NCBI GenBank assembly: GCA_033283325.1
Contig: JAWMQO010000001.1
Location: 558,001 to 622,000 of the forward strand
Length of the DNA stretch: 64,000 nt
From: Mangrovimicrobium sp033283325
Lineage (GTDB): Bacteria > Pseudomonadota > Gammaproteobacteria > Pseudomonadales > Halieaceae
Direction: 5' to 3'
The notes beneath the pieces were generated by a model. That model had not been told where the DNA came from and did no database searches. It saw nothing but the letters and a program-made list of their open reading frames with translations. The translations under genes were made by a program, and so were the position numbers. Positions 1 through 7,651 of the stretch are shown one piece after another (position 1 is the first letter of the stretch; each line of letters begins with the position of its first letter).

Positions 1-815
1 GCCACGACCTCAGTATCCCCGGCGACGCCCTCTACCCGGAAGCCTTCGCCCAGTATGCGGCGCCGGTGGTGGAGAAACCGGGGGAGGTCATCGATGACTG
101 GGAATTCTTCTGGGGAATTTCGGCGCGCATGGGCATTCCCCTGACGCTGAAATACTGGAACTACGGTCTCGATTACGCGGCGATCGAGGAGGGCATGGAA
201 CTGCCCCTCGACACGCCGCCGGACCCGGAGGCCATGGTGCGTTTTCTCTGCCGCCGGAGCCGGGTGCCCTTCGAGGATCTGCGCGACAATCCCGGCGGGA
301 TGCGCCCTGATATAGCCCCGCAGTATGTGCAGGCGGCGCCGGAAGGCGCCGGAGGCAGGCTGGAACTGTGCCCGCCGGATATCGTGGCAGAACTGGAACA
401 GGTATTGGCAGAGGTCGAAGACGAGCGTTTCAGTTACCAGCTCACTTGCCGCCGCCTGTTGGAGACGATGAACAGTGCCTACCGCGAGGCGGCCCGAACC
501 CGCGACAACTACCCGGTTAACTGGGCCTACATGAATCCCCGGGACATGGCCGAGGAAGGTCTGGAGGACGGTGAGCGGATCGAGATTGTCTCCGAGGCGG
601 GGGCGATTGTCGGCGTGGTGAAGGCGGAGGAACGACTGCGCTGCGGGGTTGTTTCGATGGCGCACATGTTCGGGGGACTGGCGCCTTCACGTGACCCCGA
701 GGGGCAGCGCGGCAGCTATACTGGTCAGCTGACCTCGCTGGAGAAGTACCTGGAGCCGATTAACTTTATGCCTCGGTTTTCGGGGGTGCCTGTGAATGTC
801 AGGAGGGTTGGTTAG
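1..815 (+). CDS. Molybdopterin-dependent oxidoreductase, C-terminal part (partial)
   Basis: The reading frame is open from base 3, so the gene begins upstream of the window; about 270 C-terminal residues are visible. The stretch beginning NYPVNWAYMNPRDMAEEGL and followed by alternating polar and hydrophobic beta-strands ending at MAHMFGG is typical of the molydopterin dinucleotide-binding C-terminal domain of the DMSO reductase/formate dehydrogenase superfamily. Such enzymes use a bis-MGD molybdenum or tungsten cofactor for redox reactions. The N-terminal Fe-S and active-site parts are outside the window, so the substrate cannot be told. The gene ends in TAG at 813-815. There is no obvious operon partner downstream, because the next gene lies 228 bp away behind a long inverted repeat. 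Confidence 0.85.
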   Translation, partial: HDLSIPGDALYPEAFAQYAAPVVEKPGEVIDDWEFFWGISARMGIPLTLKYWNYGLDYAAIEEGMELPLDTPPDPEAMVRFLCRRSRVPFEDLRDNPGGMRPDIAPQYVQAAPEGAGGRLELCPPDIVAELEQVLAEVEDERFSYQLTCRRLLETMNSAYREAARTRDNYPVNWAYMNPRDMAEEGLEDGERIEIVSEAGAIVGVVKAEERLRCGVVSMAHMFGGLAPSRDPEGQRGSYTGQLTSLEKYLEPINFMPRFSGVPVNVRRVG

Positions 816-841
816 CGGTGCTGTGAAATCCCGGGCGCGGC

Positions 842-954
842 GCTGGAAATGCCCCCCGGAAAACCGCGTCAAGCGACATCTCTGTCAGCTCGTCCTCCCG
901 AGCGCGGACCGGGCCATCCATGGCCTCGTACGTTTCCCGGAGGGCATTTCCAGC
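842..954. repeat. Long imperfect inverted repeat in intergenic space
   Basis: A left arm at 842-862 (GCTGGAAATGCCCCCCGGAAA read across 21 positions, minus details) is nearly the reverse complement of a right arm at 933-954, differing by one indel and one substitution. The arms are about 70 bp apart, and the spacer holds a second small dyad, GGCCATCCATGGCC. It lies between the molybdopterin gene and the aldo/keto reductase gene. It could fold into a long hairpin. There is no T-run, so I do not call it a terminator. Confidence 0.6.
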
Positions 955-1043
955 CCCACACCCTACCGCCGTGCCAGTCATCGACTGCCGGAAGTAGGAG
1001 TCCAACTTGCCGCGTTGCGCGGAAGAATCAGAGGAGTATCACG

Positions 1044-2039
1044 ATGACAATTTCCAAGCGCAAACTCGGCAATCGCGAAGTCTGCCCCATCGGCCTCGGC
1101 TGCATGTCCCTGTCCTGGGCCTACGGCCGCCAGCCGCCGGACGAGGAGGGCGCGGCGATTCTCCACCGGGCGCTGGAACTCGGCTACGACCATCTCGACA
1201 CTGCCCGGCTCTACGGACGGGGTCACAACGAGGAATTGCTGGGCAAGTACCTGAAGGGCCTGCGTGGCGAGTTTTACCTGGCCTCCAAGACGGGCATCTT
1301 CTTCGAGGGCGAGAAGCGCTGGGTGGACTGCCGTCCGGAGACCTTGCGCAAGGCCTGCGAGACTTCGCTGAAATGCCTGCAGACGGATCACATCGATCTC
1401 TATTACCTGCACCGCCACGATTACGACACGCCGATCGAGGAGTCCGTGGGGGCACTGGGTGACCTCATCGCTGAGGGCAAGATTGGCGGTATCGGCCTGT
1501 CGGAAGTGTCCGCCGGGACCTTGCGCCGGGCGGCGAAGGAGCAGCCGATCACTGCGGTGCAGAATGAGTATTCGCTATGGACGCGTAATCCTGAACTCGG
1601 CGTATTGGAGGCCTGCCGCGAGGTGGGCGCGACTTTTGTCGCCTTCTCTCCGCTGGGGCGCGGGGTTCTGGCAGGCGGGGTCAGCGACCCATCGGAGCTT
1701 GCCGAGAATGACTTTCGCGCGGGGATGCCGCGGTTTTCCGTGGAGAACTGGCCGCACAACCTGGAACTGGTGACGGTGTTCAAGCGGATCGCCGAGGAGG
1801 AGGGCGTGACCCCGGCGCAACTGGCGCTGGCCTGGGTGCTGTCCCGCGGGGAGCATGTGGTGGCGATTCCGGGGACGGGGCGTATGGCGCACCTGGAAGA
1901 GAACTTTGCGCGCTGGGGCTGGTTGCCGGCACCGACTGTGCTGGGGCGCCTTGATGCGCTGATCAATGAGCATAACGTTGCGGGGCATCGTTACAGTCAT
2001 GGGATGCGGGCGAATATTGATACCGAGGAATTTACCTGA
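1044..2039 (+). CDS. Aldo/keto reductase
   Basis: The 331-residue product is a full-length single-domain aldo/keto reductase, a TIM-barrel NADPH-dependent carbonyl reductase acting in the cytoplasm. The N-terminus has LGNREVCPIGLGCM, followed by the catalytic tetrad in the expected order: Asp in HLDTARLYG, Tyr in LYG, Lys in LASKTG and His in YLHRHD. The C-terminal half carries AIPGTGR, part of the NADPH phosphate-binding region. The ATG at 1044 is chosen over longer in-frame options because it is preceded by a purine-rich AGAGGAG at about 1030-1036 and because homology begins there. It belongs to the YakC/auxin-induced-like branch, and the substrate cannot be inferred. It stands alone, followed by a palindrome that may end transcription. 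Confidence 0.9.
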   Translation: MTISKRKLGNREVCPIGLGCMSLSWAYGRQPPDEEGAAILHRALELGYDHLDTARLYGRGHNEELLGKYLKGLRGEFYLASKTGIFFEGEKRWVDCRPETLRKACETSLKCLQTDHIDLYYLHRHDYDTPIEESVGALGDLIAEGKIGGIGLSEVSAGTLRRAAKEQPITAVQNEYSLWTRNPELGVLEACREVGATFVAFSPLGRGVLAGGVSDPSELAENDFRAGMPRFSVENWPHNLELVTVFKRIAEEEGVTPAQLALAWVLSRGEHVVAIPGTGRMAHLEENFARWGWLPAPTVLGRLDALINEHNVAGHRYSHGMRANIDTEEFT

Positions 2040-2085
2040 GCTGGATTGGTTGCAGTCTCTGTTACAGGGTTGGGTGCCTCAATCC

Positions 2086-2162
2086 GCGCTTTTGGTCCGC
2101 TGGGCTTCCGCTTGTTCGAAAGCGTTCTGACTCACCGCGGAAGCCCTGCGAACCAAAAGCGC
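2086..2162 (-). repeat. Variable-stem palindrome, copy A
   Basis: A 26-bp left arm (2086-2111) pairs with a 26-bp right arm (2137-2162) with three central mismatches. The 25-nt loop, read on the minus strand, has GGTGAGTCAG followed by AACGCTTTCGAACAA. The same loop recurs in copies B, C and D, whereas the arms (here GCGCTTTTGGT at the outer end and GGGCTTCCGC at the inner end) are unrelated between copies. It sits 46 bp after the aldo/keto reductase stop codon, so it could also stop transcription, but no T-run follows. Confidence 0.85.
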
Positions 2163-2251
2163 TTGCCGCGCAAGTAATCGAACAGGCCGGGCGCATGAAA
2201 CTAGGCCGAACGTCGGTAGCTTTTGAGCCGGAATTCACACCAGGCGTCAGT

Positions 2252-2322
2252 GAGCACCGGTGCTTGTTTCGTGCGGTGAGTCAAAACGCTTTCGAACAAG
2301 CACGGAACAAGCGCCGGTGCTC
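2252..2322 (+). repeat. Variable-stem palindrome, copy B
   Basis: 23-bp arms at 2252-2274 and 2300-2322 (outer end GAGCACCGGTGC) pair with two mismatches. The 25-nt loop at 2275-2299 reads GGTGAGTCAA then AACGCTTTCGAACAA, differing by one base from copy A. It points in the opposite direction to copy A, 89 bp away, so the two form an inverted pair. Confidence 0.85.
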
Positions 2323-2373
2323 GCGGGTTCGGAGTGCCGCTTCAGGACGTCGTCGAACAAATATGCAGCATGT

Positions 2374-2402
2374 GCCAGTGCTCACGGTTTCGAAGCACTG
2401 GC
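2374..2402 (+). repeat. Short hairpin, possibly a decayed copy of the palindrome family
   Basis: Nine-base arms GCCAGTGCT and AGCACTGGC pair perfectly around an 11-nt loop CACGGTTTCGA. The loop keeps GTTTCGA next to an AGCAC arm, as in copies B and D, but lacks most of the conserved core. It ends 22 bp from the amidohydrolase stop codon and could act as a weak terminator for that gene. No U-run follows on the minus strand. Confidence 0.4.
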
Positions 2403-2424
2403 CCTGCAGTACGCACCAAAACGG

Positions 2425-3702
2425 TTAAGCCAGCAATCCCGCAGCAGACCGCTGAATCACCCCATCCTTCATCACCATCAGGATATTGTCCGCGTCAGTG
2501 AGAACCGAGAGATCCTGCAGCGGGTTGCCATCCACCAGGACCATGTCCGCCAGCTTGCCTGCCTCAAGGGTGCCCAGGTCGCCCTGTGCGCCGCGCATGG
2601 CCAGGCCGCCGTTGCGGGTGGCGCAGATCAGCGCCTCGGCGGGGGAGTAGCCGTAGTAGTCGACAAAGTACTGCAGGTCGCGGGCCTGGGTGCCCTGCAT
2701 GTTCCAGGTGAAGCCGTAGTCGCCGCCGATCAGGTGGCGGATGCCGCGCTTGCGCAGGGCGGTGTGGGTGGCGACGGATGCTTCGATCAGGGCCGGGATG
2801 CCCATCATCTCCGCCACCGCACGCGGCATGCCGACCTCCTCGCCGTCGTACATCATGGTGTGGAAGAGGCCCATGGTGGGGGCGACGAAGACCCGGTCCT
2901 TCGCTTCTTCGAGCAGGTCCAGGGTCTCTTCATCGGTGTATTCCGCGTGGTAGATCATGTCCACCCCGGCGATCACGCAGCGGCGCACGGATTCGATGGA
3001 GCGGGCGTGGGCGTTGACCATCTTGCCGTAGCTGTGGGCGGTCTCCACGGCCATTTTGATCTCGTCCAGCGCCATCGGCGTGCACTGGGCGGGAGCGCCG
3101 GGGTAGAAGGGATCGCCGGAGACGTCTAGCTTGATGTTGTCGCAGCCCTCGCGGCAGGCGACGCGCACCGCCTTGCGCATCTCCTCCGGGCCATCGACGA
3201 CGATGGAGGGCGAGGTGCCGTTGTTGATGCTGTTGCAGTTGCGCGGGTTGTGCAGGCGCGTCTCGTCGCCCAATGCGCCGGTAACGGTGATTTCGAGCGA
3301 ACCGGCACGAATCCGCGGGCCGGGGAGATTGCCGGCGTCCACTTCGTTGCGCACGGCGACCGCCAGGCGCAGTTTCGCCTCGGAGGCGCTGTAGGCACTG
3401 GTAAAGCCCATATCGAGCAGCTTTTTCGCCACCCGGGCGGTCAGGAACGCGTGCTCCTCCGGCGGCGGCGCCATCAGGTCCTCTGTGCAGGTGAAGGCAT
3501 CGAAGGACAGGTGGGCGTGGCCCTCGGTCATGCCCGGCATCAGGAATTTGCCGCTGCCATCGATGGTGACGTCGGCGCTGGCGCCGGAGCTGCCGTTGCT
3601 GACGGTCTTGATCTGGTTGCCCTCTACCAGCAGGTCGCCGGTAAAGGTGTCGCCGTTGGTGGCGTCGAAGATGGTGGCGTTGGTGATCAGGGTCGTGGTC
3701 AC
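2425..3702 (-). CDS. Metal-dependent amidohydrolase (imidazolonepropionase-like)
   Basis: The 425-residue cytoplasmic protein has the amidohydrolase superfamily layout. An N-terminal beta-sandwich (TLITNATIFDATNG) leads to the first metal motif at GHAHLSFD, further histidines follow at VNAHARSIE and IYHAEYTD, and the distal Asp lies in LIGGDYGF. The C-terminus closes the composite sandwich with GTLEAGKLADMVLVDGNP, typical of imidazolonepropionase/prolidase-like members. It hydrolyses an unknown C-N or C-O bond. It is flanked on both sides by pairs of conserved-loop palindromes, which makes the gene look like a cassette. The start ATG at 3702 fits the family N-terminus. A long open frame on the opposite strand is a coding shadow. 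Confidence 0.85.
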   Translation of the reverse strand: MTTTLITNATIFDATNGDTFTGDLLVEGNQIKTVSNGSSGASADVTIDGSGKFLMPGMTEGHAHLSFDAFTCTEDLMAPPPEEHAFLTARVAKKLLDMGFTSAYSASEAKLRLAVAVRNEVDAGNLPGPRIRAGSLEITVTGALGDETRLHNPRNCNSINNGTSPSIVVDGPEEMRKAVRVACREGCDNIKLDVSGDPFYPGAPAQCTPMALDEIKMAVETAHSYGKMVNAHARSIESVRRCVIAGVDMIYHAEYTDEETLDLLEEAKDRVFVAPTMGLFHTMMYDGEEVGMPRAVAEMMGIPALIEASVATHTALRKRGIRHLIGGDYGFTWNMQGTQARDLQYFVDYYGYSPAEALICATRNGGLAMRGAQGDLGTLEAGKLADMVLVDGNPLQDLSVLTDADNILMVMKDGVIQRSAAGLLA

Positions 3703-3858
3703 GGGGTGGAACTCCTGGAATTTTTATGAGGGGCCTAGTCTGGCACCCGGGGATTTCAGGGTCAAAAGCTTAGTGGGTGGCTGGGGCTGACCAAATGACC
3801 ATGGGAGTAGCGGGGCTTGTCTGTGTGTGATGAGTTGGGGCGCTGTGCCAGTGGGCCC

Positions 3859-3934
3859 GAGCTTCGCTCCCAAACAGCCTCCACGGCTCGAGAGCGTTTA
3901 TACTCACCGTGGAGGCTGTTTGGGAGCGAAGCTC
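3859..3934 (-). repeat. Variable-stem palindrome, copy C
   Basis: The 28-bp arms at 3859-3886 and 3907-3934 are perfect reverse complements (outer end GAGCTTCGCTCCC). The 20-nt loop at 3887-3906, read on the minus strand, is TGAGTATAAACGCTCTCGAG. Compared with the other copies the loop has CTCGAG in place of TTCGAA, a paired change that keeps the hexamer self-complementary. The arms share nothing with copies A, B or D. Confidence 0.9.
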
Positions 3935-3994
3935 TGACGTCAGTGGAACGCCGAAACTTGTCACAGTTGTCGGGGTGCGGCTTCCACTACGTCA

Positions 3995-4069
3995 GCAAGC
4001 GCAGGCGTACGATCCGTGCTGTGAGTATAAACGCTTTCGAACAAGCACGGATCGTACGCCTGCGGTTGC
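3995..4069 (+). repeat. Variable-stem palindrome, copy D
   Basis: Arms at 4000-4020 and 4044-4064 are perfect 21-bp reverse complements (inner end GATCCGTGCT). They extend to 3995 and 4069 with a single mismatch. The 23-nt loop at 4021-4043 reads GTGAGTATAA then ACGCTTTCGAACA. It is in opposite orientation to copy C, 65 bp away, mirroring the A/B pair on the other side of the amidohydrolase gene. Confidence 0.9.
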
Positions 4070-4105
4070 GTGATCTATGCGCCACACCTACCCAAACGAG
4101 CAGGA

Positions 4106-5272
4106 CTAATCCGAGTCTTTCCCGTCCTTCGCCTGTTCAGCCGCATGCTTTTCAATCGCCCGCTGCGCACCCTCCATCATGCGCCCAAAGAAAGGCTCCC
4201 GGTTTTCATGCTGCCAGTCGAAGGAGTTCTGGCGGCTCACGTTGTCGCCATTAATTTCCGGCATGACGTAACGCATCATCAACTCCAGCGAGCGCTGCTT
4301 GTCAGCGGTGTCCGCCCAGTTCTTGTCGAAGAGTAGCAGGCAGCCGAATCCGGGAACTTTCTCTTCGAGGCGGCGGATCTGCGCGATCGCGTCATCCGGT
4401 GTGCCGACGACGGCTTCACCGCGCTCGATCAGGTGCTCGAGGGTGTAGTGGGCGGGGGAATCCGGCAGGTGGCCGGACTGGTTGAGGAAGTAGCGCTGGT
4501 TGATCTCGAAGCCCTTGCGCACCTGGTCCATGGCCGCATCGCGGGTCTCGGCGATGTGGATGTCAGTGGCGCAGCGGATGCAGTTCGGGTCCATGCTGCG
4601 GCCGAGTTTGGCGGCGGCCTGCTGGGCGACCTGCCAGTTGGCAGCCAGGGTGTCGAAACCGTCGGGGGAGGTGGCGGCGAGGCAGAGCATGCCCGCCTGG
4701 TATTTCGCCGCGAGGGTGCCGCCGTTGGGTGAAAACAGGCTGGCGACGCACAGTTCCAGGTCCCGTTGCACCGGCAACAGGTGGCAGTGGGCGTCCTGCA
4801 GGTCGTACCAACTGGATTTTTCCGTGATGGTTTCGCCCTTTAACAGGCGGGTGATTACCTCGAGCCCCTGGGCCATCTTGTCCCGGGCTTCCCGGGCGTC
4901 CTGTCCACGCATATGGGCGTCGGCGCTGAGCAGTCCCGGTCCCGCGCCGAACATCAGGCGGCCCCGGGTGAGGTGATCCAGCTGGGCGATGCGTTGGGCC
5001 GTGTTGAAGGGGTTGTGATAGGGCAGGGAAATCACCCCGGAGCCCAGTTTTATCCGCGAGGTGCGCTGGGCCGCCGCGGCGATCATCAGCTCCGGGGAGG
5101 CGGAGATCTCGTAGCCGCCGGAGTGGTGTTCACCGAACCAGTATTCCTCGACCCCGATGGACTCCGCGAATTCCGCGAGCTGGAGATCGCGCTCGAGGCA
5201 CAGGGTCGGATTATCGTTGAGGGGGTGGAATGGCGCGACAAACAAGCCAAGGCGAAGTTTATTGGGTCGCAT
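4106..5272 (-). CDS. LLM-class flavin-dependent monooxygenase
   Basis: The 388-residue protein is a bacterial luciferase-like (LLM) oxidoreductase. The N-terminal LRLGLFVAPFHPLNDNP and EEYWFGEHHSGG are characteristic of luciferase-like TIM barrels related to limonene 1,2-monooxygenase and alkanal monooxygenase. SRIKLGSGVISLPYHNP and GRLMFGAGPG follow as the flavin-site segments. Such enzymes use FMNH2 from a partner reductase to insert oxygen into small hydrophobic substrates. The C-terminal 60 residues are charged and probably mediate oligomer contacts. It is divergent from the CNNM/CBS gene, with 166 bp between them. No flavin reductase gene is adjacent. The exact substrate is unknown. Confidence 0.88.
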   Translation of the reverse strand: MRPNKLRLGLFVAPFHPLNDNPTLCLERDLQLAEFAESIGVEEYWFGEHHSGGYEISASPELMIAAAAQRTSRIKLGSGVISLPYHNPFNTAQRIAQLDHLTRGRLMFGAGPGLLSADAHMRGQDAREARDKMAQGLEVITRLLKGETITEKSSWYDLQDAHCHLLPVQRDLELCVASLFSPNGGTLAAKYQAGMLCLAATSPDGFDTLAANWQVAQQAAAKLGRSMDPNCIRCATDIHIAETRDAAMDQVRKGFEINQRYFLNQSGHLPDSPAHYTLEHLIERGEAVVGTPDDAIAQIRRLEEKVPGFGCLLLFDKNWADTADKQRSLELMMRYVMPEINGDNVSRQNSFDWQHENREPFFGRMMEGAQRAIEKHAAEQAKDGKDSD

Positions 5273-5438
5273 TCTGGGTTCCTCCAGGCTGCATCGCAGC
5301 GCTTTTAGAAAACAATGTTTATTATGTTGCTGATGCTAGCAAAGCCACGGCGAAATTACTTGCGTGGAATCGTCCCGGGACGCAGTTACACTATCACCCG
5401 TGTGCTGATTCTTCAGCTGAAGGGGAGTTTTTTCAAAC

Positions 5439-6500
5439 ATGTGGCTTCTGGTCTTCTACGTCCTGCTCGCGCTGGGGGTGTCCTTCCTCTGCTCGATCAT
5501 GGAAGCGGTACTGCTGCGCACATCCACTTCTTATATCGCCCGGGCCAAGCAGGCGGGCAAGCATTACGGCAAGCTGTGGGAGAAACTGCGTACCGATATC
5601 GACCGCCCGTTGGCTGCGATCCTGAGCCTGAATACCATCGCCCACACGGTCGGTGCTGCCGGCGCCGGTGCCCAGGCCACGGCTATATTTGGCGAGGCGT
5701 ATTTCGGGGTTATTTCCGCGATTTTGACCCTGTTGATCCTGGTGCTATCGGAAATAGTGCCGAAGACTCTGGGCGCTATGTACTGGCGTAAGCTCGCGCC
5801 CATCACGGCCGAGCTTATCAATATCACGGTGTGGCTGATGTACCCGCTGGTCATTACCGGCCAGGCGATCACCCGCCTGATTTCCCACGGTGCCCCCACG
5901 CACTCGATCAGCCGCGAGGAGTTCGCGGCCCTCGCGGAGGCGGGCGTCGATGAAGGGACCTTCCACCCGGAGGAATCCGCCACACTGCGCAGTGTGCTGC
6001 GTTTCAGGGCACTGGTGGCCGAGGACATCATGACACCGCGGCAGGTGTTTTTTTCCCTGCCGGAAAACGCCAGTGTCGGCGAGATCATACACCAGCACCA
6101 GCACATGCCATTCTCCAGAATTCCGGTATTTCTCGGTTCGCCGGACAACATCACCGGCTTCATCCGCAAGGATGATTTGCTCTATACCGCGGTCAAGGAG
6201 TCGGCGGATACACCGCTCTCCACCCTGCGCAGGGATCTATTCACCGTTCCGGACCGTCTGCCACTGGGCACGCTGATGCAGCGCATGACCCAGGAGCAGA
6301 AACAGATCGCCCTGCTGGTGGACGAGTACGGGGCTATCAAGGGCCTGGTGACCATGGAGGACCTGGTGGAGACCATGCTCGGAATCGAAATCGTCGATGA
6401 GACCGACACCTCGGTGGATATGCAGAAACTGGCACGTGAGTTGTGGCGCCAGCGGGCCCTGCAGATGGGCCTGGTCGCTGACGAAGAGGAAGGGAACTGA
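5439..6500 (+). CDS. CNNM-domain and CBS-pair membrane protein (hemolysin C/CorC-like)
   Basis: The 353-residue protein starts with a CNNM (DUF21) transmembrane domain of about 190 residues. Hydrophobic segments occur near residues 1-22, 60-80, 85-110 and 125-150, and the conserved LSEIVPKTLGA motif is present. A CBS pair follows, beginning at AEDIMTPRQVFF and ending at VDEYGAIKGLVTMEDLVE. Proteins of this type sit in the inner membrane and are linked to magnesium or other divalent-ion export or tolerance. The C-terminal CorC/HlyC transporter-associated domain is absent. A strong AAGGGGAG ribosome site precedes the ATG by about 11 bases. It is transcribed alone. Confidence 0.88.
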   Translation: MWLLVFYVLLALGVSFLCSIMEAVLLRTSTSYIARAKQAGKHYGKLWEKLRTDIDRPLAAILSLNTIAHTVGAAGAGAQATAIFGEAYFGVISAILTLLILVLSEIVPKTLGAMYWRKLAPITAELINITVWLMYPLVITGQAITRLISHGAPTHSISREEFAALAEAGVDEGTFHPEESATLRSVLRFRALVAEDIMTPRQVFFSLPENASVGEIIHQHQHMPFSRIPVFLGSPDNITGFIRKDDLLYTAVKESADTPLSTLRRDLFTVPDRLPLGTLMQRMTQEQKQIALLVDEYGAIKGLVTMEDLVETMLGIEIVDETDTSVDMQKLARELWRQRALQMGLVADEEEGN

Positions 6501-6676
6501 GCCTCCGGTTCACGGCAGAGTCCAAATTGTCCCGGGCCGAGCAATTCTGGTTAAATAGCCCGCCGGAGATCACCCGACAATCAACAAGGCTGACCCGCGT
6601 AAAACCAGACCGGCTTGAAGCGGCTTCGCGGGGCGCCAACTCCCACACTCGTAATTCCACACAGGGGCGATAGTAC

Positions 6677-7588
6677 GTGTCAGAACAGAAACTTGCGGTT
6701 GTTACCGGCGCGAATGCCGGACTCGGCTACCACACGACCTTGAAACTGGCCCGCAAGGGCTACGCGGTCGTGATGGGCTGTCGCAGCATGGAGCGGGCGG
6801 AAGCGGCCCGGCAGGAGTTGCTGGCGGCGGTGCCGGAAGCGCTGCTGGAAATCATTCCCCTCGACCTTTCCGACCCGGATTCGGTGCCGGCATTTGTCGA
6901 GGCCTTCCGGGAGCGCCACTCGGGTCTGGACCTGCTGGTGAACAATGCCGGGATTGTCGGTGTGCCCCTCACCCGAAACAGTGCGGGTTTCGAGTTGCAC
7001 CTGGCGACCAATTACCTCGGCCCCTTCGCCCTCACCGGCCTGATGCTGCCGCTGTTCGACGCCCGACAGCCCGGCCGTATCGTCAACGTCAGCAGCCTCG
7101 CTCACCGCATGGGCAAGTTGCCGCTGGACGACCTCAACTGGGAAGGTGCGAAGCCGGAGTACGATCCCATGAAAGCCTACGCCCGCAGCAAGATCGCCAC
7201 CCAGAGCTTCAACCAGGAGCTGGCGCGGCGCCTCGCGGCCAGTGGCAGCCAGGTCATCTCCGTCGGTGCTCACCCGGGATTTGCGGCGACGGAAATCACC
7301 CGCAAGACCGGCTATGGGGAGCCCACCAGCGCCTTCAAGAAATGGTTCCAGGGGAAGATGGAGAAGCTGGTGCCTACCCCGGACCAGGCATCCGAACCGA
7401 CCATGCTCGCAGCCTGCGGCGAGAGTGTGAAAAATGGGGATTACTATGGTCCCGGCGGTTTCATGGAAATCGGCGGGGCGCCGGCCCCGGCGAAAATGAA
7501 CAAGCTCGCGCGGGACGTGGAGACGGGCAAGCGCCTGTGGTCGCTCACCGAGGAGATGACCGGAGTGCGTTTTTTATCCGAGCTGTAG
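6677..7588 (+). CDS. Short-chain dehydrogenase/reductase, retinol dehydrogenase-like
   Basis: The 303-residue protein has the classic SDR signature: cofactor motif TGANAGLG near residues 10-17, NNAG near 90, catalytic Ser in NVSSLAHR and YARSK as the YxxxK pair. The NADP-type basic residues GCRSMERA follow the second strand. The length and the PLDDLNWE segment resemble retinol dehydrogenase/WW-domain-oxidoreductase-like SDRs, which reduce or oxidise hydrophobic alcohols and ketones. The start is GTG at 6677, supported by AGGGGCGA at about 6663-6670. It is a monocistronic unit between the CNNM gene and a convergent epoxide hydrolase gene. Confidence 0.9.
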   Translation: MSEQKLAVVTGANAGLGYHTTLKLARKGYAVVMGCRSMERAEAARQELLAAVPEALLEIIPLDLSDPDSVPAFVEAFRERHSGLDLLVNNAGIVGVPLTRNSAGFELHLATNYLGPFALTGLMLPLFDARQPGRIVNVSSLAHRMGKLPLDDLNWEGAKPEYDPMKAYARSKIATQSFNQELARRLAASGSQVISVGAHPGFAATEITRKTGYGEPTSAFKKWFQGKMEKLVPTPDQASEPTMLAACGESVKNGDYYGPGGFMEIGGAPAPAKMNKLARDVETGKRLWSLTEEMTGVRFLSEL

Positions 7589-7651
7589 GTGCCACCTATC
7601 CGAGCCGTAGGCACCACCTCCAAACGCTAACGCGGTCCTTCGCTGACCGGA

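Noticed and set aside
2086..4069. Integron attC sites as an explanation for the palindromes
   Set aside because: attC sites have conserved ends (RYYYAAC and GTTRRRY) and variable loops; here the loop is conserved and the ends vary, and no integrase gene is near. Kept as an unexplained repeat.
2041..4105. CRISPR-like array from the repeated cores
   Set aside because: Only two copies per gap, alternating orientation, irregular spacing and no cas gene.
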